A DNA stretch of 33,112 nucleotides from Rhodoferax sp. (GTDB lineage: Bacteria > Pseudomonadota > Gammaproteobacteria > Burkholderiales > Burkholderiaceae_C): assembly GCF_028714215.1 (NCBI RefSeq), contig NZ_JAQTMS010000060.1:1-33112 (forward strand), given 5' to 3'. Shown here one piece after another: positions 1-7,668 of this stretch. Numbering within the stretch: the stretch's first letter is position 1; each line of letters begins with the position of its first letter. The translations under genes and the position numbers were made by a program. The notes under the pieces were generated by a model that did not search any database, was not told the origin of the DNA, and saw nothing but the letters and a program-made list of their open reading frames with translations.

Positions 1-894
1 GCCACGGCGATTCCGATTCAGGTCATTGACGACAGCGCCAGCACGGCGCTCAGCGTGCCGGCCGACTGTGTCGCGGCGGCCGGCGGCAGTTCGTCCATAT
101 TCAATTCGGCGGCGTCACTGCAAGCCAACGGCATACTGGGCATCGGCATGATGCGTTTCGATTGCGGTCTGACCTGCAGCACCGGAAACTATGCCGGGTT
201 CCATGTCCAGTATTACGTCTGCCCGGACTCGCTGACCGCCAATTGCCGGGCGGCCGCCATTCCGGTTGATCAGCAGACACAGAATCCGGTGGCGCATTTT
301 GTTCCGGACGATGGCAACCCGCAGCCCGACAACAATGGAACCATCATCAGCCTGCCGGTGCTGCCGACACTGGGGGTGGGCGTCGCCAAGGGGCGTCTGG
401 TGTTCGGCATTGGCAGTCGCAGCAACAATCAGATTGCGCCCAGTGTGAAGAAGCTCTGGGTTGACGCCAACCCGGCGAGTCCAGGCTACCTCTATTTCAC
501 GACCAGCAGCGGCTCGACGGTTTACGCCGACAGCTACATCGACAGTGGCTCCAACGCCTATTTCTTCAGTGACAGCAGCCTTTCACAAAGCTGCAAGAGT
601 TCGGCGGGCGCCAGCACTCAGAGCGGTTGGTATTGCCCTGCCGGCGCGACCCCGGTGCTGCGCAACGTGCTGCTGACCGACTCGCTCGGCAACACCGCCC
701 CGGTTGACTTTTCCATAGCGAATGCGGATCTGCTGTTCAGCGGATCGAGCACCGCGTTCAGCAATCTGGGCGGCTCCATCAGCCAGGCGCCGCAGACTTT
801 TGTCTGGGGCCTTTCCTTCTTCTTCGGACGCAGTGTCTACACGTCAATCTGGGGGCAGGCGCTTTCACCCAACGGTCCCTGGAATGGGATTTAA
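1..894 (+). CDS. DUF3443 family protein, 3' part (start lies before the window)
   Basis: The frame is open from base 1 to the TAA at 892-894, so this is the C-terminal 297 residues of a longer protein. Recognisable DUF3443 hallmarks are an NGILGIG block (127-147) followed by DCG..C, a VFGIGSRSNNQ segment, an IDSGSNAYFF block (about 538-567) and a C-terminal FVWGLSFFFGRSVYT segment. The function of DUF3443 is unknown. Paired cysteines and Ser/Gly-rich loops suggest an exported protein, but any signal peptide is off-window. The ILG-G and DSGS motifs resemble those of pepsin/retropepsin-like aspartic proteases (inference; see findings). The stop codon lies inside the start of the TonB-like gene, an 11-base overlap that implies cotranscription. 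A GTG at 55 could be mistaken for a start, but the conserved family sequence begins upstream of it. Confidence 0.8.
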   Translation, partial: ATAIPIQVIDDSASTALSVPADCVAAAGGSSSIFNSAASLQANGILGIGMMRFDCGLTCSTGNYAGFHVQYYVCPDSLTANCRAAAIPVDQQTQNPVAHFVPDDGNPQPDNNGTIISLPVLPTLGVGVAKGRLVFGIGSRSNNQIAPSVKKLWVDANPASPGYLYFTTSSGSTVYADSYIDSGSNAYFFSDSSLSQSCKSSAGASTQSGWYCPAGATPVLRNVLLTDSLGNTAPVDFSIANADLLFSGSSTAFSNLGGSISQAPQTFVWGLSFFFGRSVYTSIWGQALSPNGPWNGI

Positions 895-3175
895 GAACTT
901 GCGGGTCAAAGGTTTGCCTCGTTTTCACTTGCGCCTAAAACATGCGCTGCTGATTTCGCTGCTGATTCACGCACTGATCCTGAGCCTGAAATTTGATTTG
1001 CCGGGCCTGGGTATGCCGGGCAGCCTTTTCAGCCGGGCCGAACGTCGTGTGGAGGCGACCTCCCTGAGTGTCACGATTGCTGCCACTTCGGGGCAGGACG
1101 TGCCGCCACCAGCCAACGTCCCGCCCTTGCCCGCGCCGCCAGCGGTCGCCCCACCGCTGCCCGGTTCCGAGTTGCCGGCGCTGACCGGCAGCCCGGCCTT
1201 GGTGGCACTGGCCAGGCCTGCGCAAACAGCACCGGCCCCAGCTCCAGCACCGGCACCGGCACCCCGGAAATCCAGGCGCGCGGTGCGTCCCCGCAGACCG
1301 GGACGAGCCAAGGAAGCCAGCCCACTGTCAAGGCCCGCGCCGCCGCCCCAGCGCTTGCCGGACCCGCTGCCGACGCCGTCCCCCGCGGTGCCGGAGAAAC
1401 CCGCCAAGTCGGTGCCGGAACCGTCACTGGCCGTGGCCGCGCCGCCGGCGACCGAGAGCGTCGACAGCCCCGGCGCGCCGGCCAAATCATCCCTGGCGAC
1501 GATACAGGTGGCAGCAGCGGATTTCGAATTTGCCATGCCCCCGAAGCCGGCGGCCAGCGAACCCGCTGCCCAGCAGGCAGGCCGAGCGGAGGAACTGCGT
1601 CAAGAGGCTGCTGCGGCAGAAGCGGCGAAACAGGAAGCGGCACGGCGCGAGGTCCAGCGCCAGCAGGCGGTAGCGCAAGCGGCGGCGCAGGAAGCGGCCC
1701 GGCAGGAAGCGGCCCGGCAGGAAGCGGTGCAGCGCGAGGCGCAACGCCAGGAGGCCATGCGACAGGAAGCCCAGCGTCAGCAGGCGGTGACGCAGGCAGC
1801 CGCGCAGGAAGCAGCCCGGCAGGAAGCGGTGCAGCGCGAAGCGCAACGGCAGGAGGTGTTGCGACAAGAGGCCCAGCGCCAGCAGGCGGTGGCGCAAGCG
1901 GCGGCGCAGGAAGCAGCACAGCGTGAAGCGCAACGCCAGGAGGCGTTGCGACAGGAAGCCCAGCGCCAGCAGGCGGTGACGCAGGCAGCCGCGCAGGACG
2001 CAGCACAGCGCGAAGCGCAACGGCAGGAGGTCTTGCGACAGGAAGCCCAGCGTCAGGAGGCATTGCGTCAGCAGGCAGTGGCGCAGGAAGCGGCCCGGCA
2101 GGAAGCGGCGCAGCGTGAAGCGCAACGCCAGGAAGCCCAGCGCCAGCAGGCGGTGGCGCAAGCAGCGGCGCAGGAATCAGCCCGGCAGGAAGCCCAGCGT
2201 CAGCAGGCGGCGGCGCAGGAAGCCGCCCGGCAGGCAGCAGCCCAGCGCGAGGCGCAGCGTCAAGAGGGCTTGCGTCAGCAGGCAGCAGCGCAGGCAGCAG
2301 CGCAAGCAGCGGCACAGGCAGCGGCACAGGCAGCAGCGCAGGCAGCGGCACAAGCAGCAGCACAGGCAGCGGCGCAGGCCGCAGCACAGGCAGCGGCACA
2401 GGCAGCGGCACAAGCAGCGGCACAAGCAGCGGCACAGGCCGCAGCCCAGGCAGCGGCACAGGCCGCAGCCCAGGCCGCAGCCCAGGCAGCGGCACAGGCC
2501 GCAGCCCAGGCCGCAGCACAGGCCGCAGCACAGGCAGCGGCACAAGCAGCGGCACAAGCAGCAGCGCAGCGTGAAGCCTTGCGGCAAGGGGCGGCAACCC
2601 CGGTCGCCGGCAACGCGCCGCCGGGGCGAGACGCGGCATCCCAGAGCAAGGCCGGAGCAGCTTCGCCCAGTGGTGTCGTGACGGCGGCAAGGTCGGATGC
2701 CGGTCCGGCCGCACCGGCAACTGGCGCGACGACGCCAGCCGCAAGCAAAGTGGAGCGTCCGGTGGCGGTTGCTGTGCTTGAGAAGCCGCCCGAAGCACGC
2801 ATGGAAAGTTCAAAGCGTCGAACGCTGTTGGGACATCCCAGCCAGGATTTGCGCCTGCGGATGGTGGCGGAGGGCTGGCGCCAGAAGATTGAGCAGAACG
2901 CCCCCATGGATGTGCTCCAGGCGGCGGCCAAGAGCGGCCCTTACGAAAATCCCGTGGTCACCGTGGCCTTGCGCCGGGATGGCAGTCTGGAGAGCGTTGT
3001 GATCGACCGTTCCAGCGGGGTCGCGGCGATCGACAACGCGGTGCGCAGAATCGTCCTGATGCTGTCGCCATTCGCGCCCTTTCCGTCGGATCTGGCAGTC
3101 GACTACGACGTGATCGAGATTCGCCGCGTCTGGACCTTCGATGTCGCGCTGCGTCTGCTTTACGGAGGACGCTGA
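884..3175 (+). CDS. TonB-like energy transducer with long Ala/Gln-rich helical stalk
   Basis: A 763-residue protein. Order of parts: a short basic N-terminus; one membrane anchor (about residues 20-37); a Pro/Ala-rich periplasmic stretch (about 70-230); an irregular Gln/Glu/Arg/Ala repeat (about 236-466) resembling the TolA helical domain; 24 perfect AAAQ units (467-562); a low-complexity linker; and a C-terminal TonB/TolA-type domain (about 640-763) with the VTVALRRDGSLESVVIDRSSG signature and a final RRVWTFDVAL strand. TonB/TolA proteins carry energy from an ExbB-ExbD or TolQ-TolR motor to the outer membrane. Genes for such a motor lie 1.6 kb downstream. ATG 884 overlaps the DUF3443 stop; an in-frame TTG at 899 just after that stop is an alternative. 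Usual TonB length is about 240-300 residues, so the excess is almost all stalk. An envelope transducer is likely; the substrate is unknown. Confidence 0.8.
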   Translation: MGFKNLRVKGLPRFHLRLKHALLISLLIHALILSLKFDLPGLGMPGSLFSRAERRVEATSLSVTIAATSGQDVPPPANVPPLPAPPAVAPPLPGSELPALTGSPALVALARPAQTAPAPAPAPAPAPRKSRRAVRPRRPGRAKEASPLSRPAPPPQRLPDPLPTPSPAVPEKPAKSVPEPSLAVAAPPATESVDSPGAPAKSSLATIQVAAADFEFAMPPKPAASEPAAQQAGRAEELRQEAAAAEAAKQEAARREVQRQQAVAQAAAQEAARQEAARQEAVQREAQRQEAMRQEAQRQQAVTQAAAQEAARQEAVQREAQRQEVLRQEAQRQQAVAQAAAQEAAQREAQRQEALRQEAQRQQAVTQAAAQDAAQREAQRQEVLRQEAQRQEALRQQAVAQEAARQEAAQREAQRQEAQRQQAVAQAAAQESARQEAQRQQAAAQEAARQAAAQREAQRQEGLRQQAAAQAAAQAAAQAAAQAAAQAAAQAAAQAAAQAAAQAAAQAAAQAAAQAAAQAAAQAAAQAAAQAAAQAAAQAAAQAAAQAAAQAAAQAAAQAAAQREALRQGAATPVAGNAPPGRDAASQSKAGAASPSGVVTAARSDAGPAAPATGATTPAASKVERPVAVAVLEKPPEARMESSKRRTLLGHPSQDLRLRMVAEGWRQKIEQNAPMDVLQAAAKSGPYENPVVTVALRRDGSLESVVIDRSSGVAAIDNAVRRIVLMLSPFAPFPSDLAVDYDVIEIRRVWTFDVALRLLYGGR
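1590..2281 (+). repeat. Imperfect Gln/Glu/Ala/Arg codon repeat, TolA-like
   Basis: The DNA is made of shuffled short modules such as QREAQRQEALRQEAQRQQ and AVAQAAAQEAARQEA, repeated many times with small changes. The periodicity and charge pattern fit a long alpha-helix or coiled coil. It runs directly into the pure AAAQ tract, and the pair forms about 330 residues of predicted continuous helix. Confidence 0.85.
2282..2569 (+). repeat. 24 tandem 12-bp units encoding (AAAQ)24
   Basis: The 288 bases are exactly 24 in-frame units of three Ala codons plus one Gln codon. Codon choice varies between units (GCA/GCG/GCC, CAG/CAA), and variants recur in blocks, which suggests stepwise duplication. 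Because the unit is 12 bp, copy-number change would alter stalk length without shifting the frame. Confidence 0.95.
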
Positions 3176-3390
3176 TGATTGCGTTTCCTCTTCATGCTGA
3201 CAGTAGCGCCATGAACCCGGCTCGGATCGTCCAACGCATGGGCTTCGCAGGCGCACTTTTGCAGCCTGGCGGACCAAGCGCCTTCGGTGCCGGAACGGCC
3301 GGAATTGCTATCGGGATTCCGAACTGGTCAAATAGCCGGTCCCGGGCCGCCGTTGCGAGCCCGTTCCCGCTTCGAGGTTTTCAAAGAAAA

Positions 3391-4695
3391 ATGCCAAATT
3401 TTTACCAATATTTCTATATTTACGTTGCCGCCTTCGTGGTGGTGGTGATGCTGTACCTGAATCGGCAACGCCGAAAGCATGAGACCCATGCCGCGCAATT
3501 GCAGCAAGCGATTGAAACCGGCCTGATGGAGCCGCCGTCCCTGCATCCGGTGGTGGACCTGACGCGCTGCATGGGGTCCGGGGCTTGCGTCAAGGCCTGT
3601 CCGGAAAAAGCGCTGGGGGTGGTCAACGGCAAGGCCGTGCTGGTCAATGCGGCGCATTGCATTGGCCACGGCGCCTGCGCCGCGGCCTGTCCGGTGGAAG
3701 CCATCAAACTGGTGTTCGGCACCGAGAAGCGGGGCATCGACATCCCCAACGTGACGCCGCAATTCGAGGCCAATGTGCCGGGTATCTTCATTGCCGGTGA
3801 ACTCGGCGGCATGGGCCTGATTCGCAAGGCGGCGGAACAGGGGCGCCAGGCCGTCAATTATTTGCGCAAGAAGGTCGGCAGCGGCGCCGCCGACTACGAC
3901 GTGGTGATCGTCGGTTGCGGGCCGGCCGGCCTGTCGGCGGGCCTGTCGGCGATCGAGCACAAGTTGCGCTACAAGCTGGTGGAGCAGGAAGACTCCCTGG
4001 GGGGCGCGGTGTATCACTACCCACGGCAGAAGGTGGCCATGACGGCGCCGGTGAATCTGGCGCTGATCGGCAAGGTCAAGTTCGGCGAAGTGCACAAGGA
4101 AAAGCTGCTTGAGTTCTGGCAGGACGTGGTGAAGAAGACCGGCCTGGAAATTTCGTTTCGCGAGCGCATGGAGGCGATTGAGCGCGAGGACGGCCGCTTT
4201 GTGGTGCGCACCAACCGGGGCAGTTACACGGCGCGCACCGTGCTGCTGGCGATGGGGCGGCGCGGCACGCCACGCAAGCTCGATGTGCCGGGTGAAGAGT
4301 CGCACAAAGTCATGTACCGCCTGATCGATCCGAGCCAATACCAGGGGCAGGCGGTGCTGGTGGTGGGTGGCGGCGACAGTGCGCTGGAAGCGGCCATCAC
4401 CTTGTCCGAGCAACCCGGAACCGAGGTCACGCTGTCCTACCGCAGCGCGGCATTTTCCCGGGTCAAGCAGAAGAACCGCACGTCGCTGGAGCAACAGCAG
4501 AAAGCCGGGCGCTTGCGTGTGTTGCTGAATTCGCAGGTCAAGTCGGTCGCCGAGGATCACGTCGAGATCGACAACAACGGCGTCACTGAGAGTTTGCGCA
4601 ACGACGCGGTGATCGTGTGCGCTGGCGGCCTGCTTCCGACCCCCTTGCTGCAAAAGATCGGGATTGAGTTCGAGACCAAATTCGGGACCGAGTGA
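3391..4695 (+). CDS. Membrane-anchored Fe-S / FAD / NAD(P) oxidoreductase (thioredoxin-reductase-like fold)
   Basis: A 434-residue protein. Residues about 7-23 form one hydrophobic N-terminal segment, probably an anchor with the rest in the cytoplasm. Residues 60-100 are a two-cluster ferredoxin-like domain: C60-x5-C66-x3-C70-P and C90-x5-C96-x3-C100-P. Residues 171-184 carry an FAD-binding VIVGCGPAGLSAG, and about 320-333 an NAD(P)-binding VLVVGGGDSALEAA. A CxxC redox disulphide typical of thioredoxin reductase is absent, so it is closer to YpdA or TrxR-like ferredoxin-NADP reductases. The second Cys of each usual CxxCxxC motif is replaced (S63, H93). Start: ATG 3391 gives the anchor directly. 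ATG 3175 has a better Shine-Dalgarno (GGAGGA, 3165-3170) and couples to the upstream stop, but adds 72 residues of non-family-like sequence. Substrate unknown. Confidence 0.75.
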   Translation: MPNFYQYFYIYVAAFVVVVMLYLNRQRRKHETHAAQLQQAIETGLMEPPSLHPVVDLTRCMGSGACVKACPEKALGVVNGKAVLVNAAHCIGHGACAAACPVEAIKLVFGTEKRGIDIPNVTPQFEANVPGIFIAGELGGMGLIRKAAEQGRQAVNYLRKKVGSGAADYDVVIVGCGPAGLSAGLSAIEHKLRYKLVEQEDSLGGAVYHYPRQKVAMTAPVNLALIGKVKFGEVHKEKLLEFWQDVVKKTGLEISFRERMEAIEREDGRFVVRTNRGSYTARTVLLAMGRRGTPRKLDVPGEESHKVMYRLIDPSQYQGQAVLVVGGGDSALEAAITLSEQPGTEVTLSYRSAAFSRVKQKNRTSLEQQQKAGRLRVLLNSQVKSVAEDHVEIDNNGVTESLRNDAVIVCAGGLLPTPLLQKIGIEFETKFGTE

Positions 4696-4818
4696 AAGAC
4701 CATCATCTTGACTTCATTGCGTGACAATTCGGTTCCTTTTTTTCCGGCGAGGCCTAGCTGGCTGAGTCATTTGGCGGCGCCGTAATCGCGGCGCGCATCA
4801 CGTTCCTGGGAGAGTTCC

Positions 4819-5454
4819 TTGCTTTCGATCATCCAAGCCGCGGGCTGGCCTATTTGGCCCCTGATTTTCTGTTCCCTGTTGGCGGTTGCCCTCGTCATCG
4901 AGCGCTTCTTCAGCCTGCAAGCCAATCGCATCGCACCGCCCAAGCTGCTGGAAGAGGCACTGCGGGTGTCGCGCAGCAGCGTCCCGAGCCGGGACGTGGT
5001 GGATCAACTGGCGCACAACTCCGCCCTGGGTGAAGTGCTGGCCAGCGGCCTGCGCGCCCTGTACCTCAATCCGCGCTGCAAGGAGGAGGACTTGCGCGCC
5101 ACCATGGAAGGAAGCGGACGTGAAGTGGCGCACCGCATGGAGCGCTACCTGAGCGCCCTGGCCACCATCGCTTCGGCGGCGCCGCTGCTGGGTTTGCTGG
5201 GAACCGTGATCGGGATGATAGAGATTTTTGGTTCTCAGTCGCCGACCGCCGGCGCCGCCGGTGCCAGCCCGGCACAACTGGCGCACGGTATTTCGGTGGC
5301 CTTGTACAACACCGCGTTCGGCTTGATGGTGGCCATTCCCTCGCTGATTTTCTGGCGCTACTTCCGGGCCACCGTGGATGCTTATCTGCTGACGCTGGAA
5401 TTGGCGGCGGACCAGTTTGTGCGGCACCTCAACAGCTTGCGTGCGGCATCATGA
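4819..5454 (+). CDS. MotA/TolQ/ExbB proton channel family protein
   Basis: A 211-residue inner-membrane protein, close to the usual ExbB/TolQ length. Three membrane segments are visible: about 8-28 (WPIWPLIFCSLLAVALVIERF), 112-137 (containing APLLGLLGTVIGMI) and 155-178 (containing NTAFGLMVAIPSLIF). The last two carry the conserved small-residue motifs that line the proton path in this family. With ExbD it forms a motor that energises a TonB/TolA-type partner, and such a partner is encoded upstream at 884. Start is TTG 4819, with GGGAGAG at 4808-4814 as ribosome binding site; no ATG or GTG gives a better start. Its stop overlaps the ExbD start. ExbB versus TolQ cannot be decided from sequence alone; the absence of tolA, tolB and pal nearby favours ExbB-like. 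Confidence 0.85.
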   Translation: MLSIIQAAGWPIWPLIFCSLLAVALVIERFFSLQANRIAPPKLLEEALRVSRSSVPSRDVVDQLAHNSALGEVLASGLRALYLNPRCKEEDLRATMEGSGREVAHRMERYLSALATIASAAPLLGLLGTVIGMIEIFGSQSPTAGAAGASPAQLAHGISVALYNTAFGLMVAIPSLIFWRYFRATVDAYLLTLELAADQFVRHLNSLRAAS

Positions 5455-5879
5455 GATTCCGTTCACGTCAGCGCGAGGAGCCGGAAATCAACCTGATTCC
5501 CTTCATCGATGTGCTATTGGTGGTGGTGATTTTCCTGATGCTCACCACGACCTACAGCAAATTTTCAGAACTCCAGATCAAACTGCCCACGGCCGATGCG
5601 CAGGCGCAGCGCGACTACCCCAAGGAAGTGGTGGTGGCGGTCAGCAGTGATGGCCGCTATCTGGTGAATGGGGCCGCCGTGGCGGGGCGCAGCGTTGAGG
5701 AAGTTGCGCTGGCCTTGACCGAGGCCGCCAAGGCCGGCAAGGAAACCGTGGTCATCATCCATGCCGATGCCAATGCCGTGCACCAGTCGGTGGTCACGGT
5801 GATGGAAGCCGCCAGCCGTTCGGGCCTGAGCCAGATCACCTTCGCGGCGCAAACCAGCGGATCGTCAGGCGCTCGCTAG
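5451..5879 (+). CDS. ExbD/TolR family biopolymer transport protein
   Basis: A 142-residue protein with the family architecture: short basic cytoplasmic N-terminus, the INLIPFIDVLLVVVIFLM membrane helix with the conserved proton-carrying Asp at residue 20, then a periplasmic domain. It is the rotor-like partner of the ExbB-type protein; ATGA overlap (5451-5454) makes the two translationally coupled. It ends 7 bases before the convergent sulfurtransferase gene, leaving no room for an obvious terminator. Role: proton-motive-force coupling to the TonB-like protein encoded at 884-3175 (inference from linkage). Confidence 0.87.
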   Translation: MRFRSRQREEPEINLIPFIDVLLVVVIFLMLTTTYSKFSELQIKLPTADAQAQRDYPKEVVVAVSSDGRYLVNGAAVAGRSVEEVALALTEAAKAGKETVVIIHADANAVHQSVVTVMEAASRSGLSQITFAAQTSGSSGAR

Positions 5880-5886
5880 CTAGGAG

Positions 5887-6747
5887 CTAACCCTGGGCCA
5901 CCGGCCGCGCCGGGTCGCTGCACCACTCGCTCCAGCTGCCGGCGTACAGGGCCGTGCGGCCCAGTCCGGCCAGTTCCATGGCGATGATGTTGGGCACCGC
6001 GCTGACGCCGCTGCCGCAGTGGTGCACCACGCTGGCCGGGTCGCGCCCGGCCAGCAGCGCGTCAAATTCGGCCCTGAGCTGGCTGGCTGGTTTGAACTTT
6101 CCGTCGGCGTCGAAGTTCAGTCCGAACGGGCGGTTCAAGGCACCTGGAATATGCCCGGCCTGCGGGTCCAGCGGTTCGACCTCGCCACGGAAACGCGGCG
6201 CGCCGCGCGCATCGATCAGGTTCTGCGTCGGCCGGCCCAGTTGCTGGAGCACGGTTGACGTCGTCAGCAGCACGGCTCTGGCCGTGCCCGCCACGTAATC
6301 CGAGGCGGCTGCCGCCGTCGGCTCGCCGCTTTGGGTGGCGCCACCATGGGCCTGCCAGGCTTGCAGCCCGCCATCCAGCACCGCCACCGCTTCATGGCCC
6401 AGCCATTTCAGCATCCACCACAGGCGACCGCAGTAATTGGCGCCCTGGCGGTCGTAGACCACCGCCTGCATGTCGGCCTTGAAACCGATGCTGGCCAGCC
6501 AGGCGGCAAAGGCCTCGCGCGCCGGCAACGGATGGCGGCCAGCGGAGGCGGCGTCCGGTGCACCCTTGCTGGCGCTCAGGTGCCGCTCCAGATCGGCGCG
6601 GACGGCGCCGGGGATGTGCTTCTCTCGGTATTGCTGCTCGCCGGCAGCCGGCTGCATCAGTTCGAAACTGCAATCAAACACCATGCAGGCTTGGCCGCTG
6701 GTCAGCAGTTGGCTGAGCTGTTGGGCCGAAATCAGGGTCGTGTACAT
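5887..6747 (-). CDS. sseA: 3-mercaptopyruvate sulfurtransferase (tandem rhodanese)
   Basis: A 286-residue cytoplasmic enzyme of normal length for the family. Two rhodanese domains: an inactive N-terminal one (about 1-135, with VVYDRQG and LDGGLQAW) and a catalytic C-terminal one (about 160-286). The active-site loop is CGSGVSA with catalytic Cys244. The CG-SG-(V)-T/S-A loop is typical of mercaptopyruvate sulfurtransferase, whereas thiosulfate rhodaneses usually have CRxGx[R/T]. It transfers sulfur from 3-mercaptopyruvate to thiol or cyanide acceptors. The start is the ATG complementary to 6745-6747; a longer reading frame upstream overlaps the EamA gene and lacks rhodanese homology. It lies 28 bases after the EamA gene, probably in one operon with the Rieske gene. 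Confidence 0.88.
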   Translation of the reverse strand: MYTTLISAQQLSQLLTSGQACMVFDCSFELMQPAAGEQQYREKHIPGAVRADLERHLSASKGAPDAASAGRHPLPAREAFAAWLASIGFKADMQAVVYDRQGANYCGRLWWMLKWLGHEAVAVLDGGLQAWQAHGGATQSGEPTAAAASDYVAGTARAVLLTTSTVLQQLGRPTQNLIDARGAPRFRGEVEPLDPQAGHIPGALNRPFGLNFDADGKFKPASQLRAEFDALLAGRDPASVVHHCGSGVSAVPNIIAMELAGLGRTALYAGSWSEWCSDPARPVAQG

Positions 6748-6775
6748 CGATGCGCTTTCTTCAAAGAGGTTTGTT

Positions 6776-7663
6776 TCAGTGTTCTTCGGCCGGGGTGTCG
6801 GGCAGGATGCGGCGGCGCAGCGCCGTGGCGGCCAGGCCACTGGCGACGATCAGTGCCATGCCGGCCCAGCCGATGAGGGGAATCATGTCGCCAAACAAAA
6901 GCAGGCTGTAGAAGGCGGCAAAGACAATTCCGGAGTACTGCAAATTGGCCACCAACAGGGTGGCGCCCCGGCTGTAGGCGCGCGTCATGCACCACTGGCC
7001 CAGCGACGCCAGCACGCCGATCGGCACCAGCCACGCGAGCGCCTGCCAACTGGCCGCGCTCCAGGAACTCAAGCCCGTGAACAGCACCCCCAGCAGCCCG
7101 GCAACGGCCGAGCCGAGCGAGAAATAAAACACGGTGCGCCCCTCCGGCTCACCGATCTTGCCCAGCGCCGTGACCTGCATGTAAGCCAGTGCCGCCCCCA
7201 GCCCCGAGAGCAGACCGATCAGCCCGGCAAACAACTGGTTCTGCTCCAGCGTCGGGCGCAGCATCATGACGACACCGGCAAAGCCCGCCAGCACGGTGGC
7301 CATCAAGGGGCCTTGGCGCTGGGCCTGGCCGTACAGCACGGCGCCGCCAACGATGAAGGTGGCGACCCAGACGCCGCTCATGTAGTTGAGCGTCATGGCG
7401 GTGGCCAGCGGCAAATGGGCCAGCGCATAAAACCAGGAAGCCAGCGACAGCACGCCGATGACGGTGCGCCAGGTGTGCATCATGGGAACTCGGGTGCGCA
7501 ATGGGGTGCCGCGTGCGCGCAGCACCAGGGCCATGAAGATCACGCTGACCACGCCCCGGTAGAAAACCAGTTCAAAGGTATTGAAGCTGGCGGAGGCGAT
7601 CTTGATGCCCACCGCCATGGTGGCAAAAAAGAACGAACCCAGAATCATCCATAGCGCCTGCAT
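6776..7663 (-). CDS. EamA/DMT family transporter
   Basis: A 295-residue inner-membrane protein with about ten hydrophobic helices arranged as two EamA repeats (about residues 1-135 and 145-285). Features include the FNTFELVFYRGVVSVIFMAL segment in repeat 1 and a GATLLVANLQYSGIVFAAF segment in repeat 2. The drug/metabolite transporter superfamily mostly exports amino acids, nucleobases or other metabolites; the substrate cannot be told here. ATG at 7661-7663 is preferred because it follows the stop of the upstream Rieske gene. A TTG at 7687 would add 8 residues and overlap that gene. No strong Shine-Dalgarno is seen for either start, consistent with coupling to upstream translation. Confidence 0.85.
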   Translation of the reverse strand: MQALWMILGSFFFATMAVGIKIASASFNTFELVFYRGVVSVIFMALVLRARGTPLRTRVPMMHTWRTVIGVLSLASWFYALAHLPLATAMTLNYMSGVWVATFIVGGAVLYGQAQRQGPLMATVLAGFAGVVMMLRPTLEQNQLFAGLIGLLSGLGAALAYMQVTALGKIGEPEGRTVFYFSLGSAVAGLLGVLFTGLSSWSAASWQALAWLVPIGVLASLGQWCMTRAYSRGATLLVANLQYSGIVFAAFYSLLLFGDMIPLIGWAGMALIVASGLAATALRRRILPDTPAEEH

Positions 7664-7668
7664 GGCGG

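Noticed and set aside
2282..2569. Regular 12-bp repeat as a possible CRISPR or satellite array
   Set aside because: No spacers, unit far too short, and it lies in frame inside a well-defined coding gene.
1071..2931. Long antisense open frames opposite the TonB-like gene, some with Ala, Leu/Pro or Cys/Leu repeats
   Set aside because: They arise because the 12-bp repeat is stop-free in all frames; no start context, domain or neighbour supports them.
4708..4740. TTGACT as a -35 element before the ExbB-type gene
   Set aside because: No acceptable -10 hexamer at 16-18 bases spacing.
5871..5887. Palindrome GCTCGCTAGCTAGGAGC between the convergent exbD and sseA genes as a bidirectional terminator
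   Set aside because: Imperfect, no loop of useful size and no T-runs.
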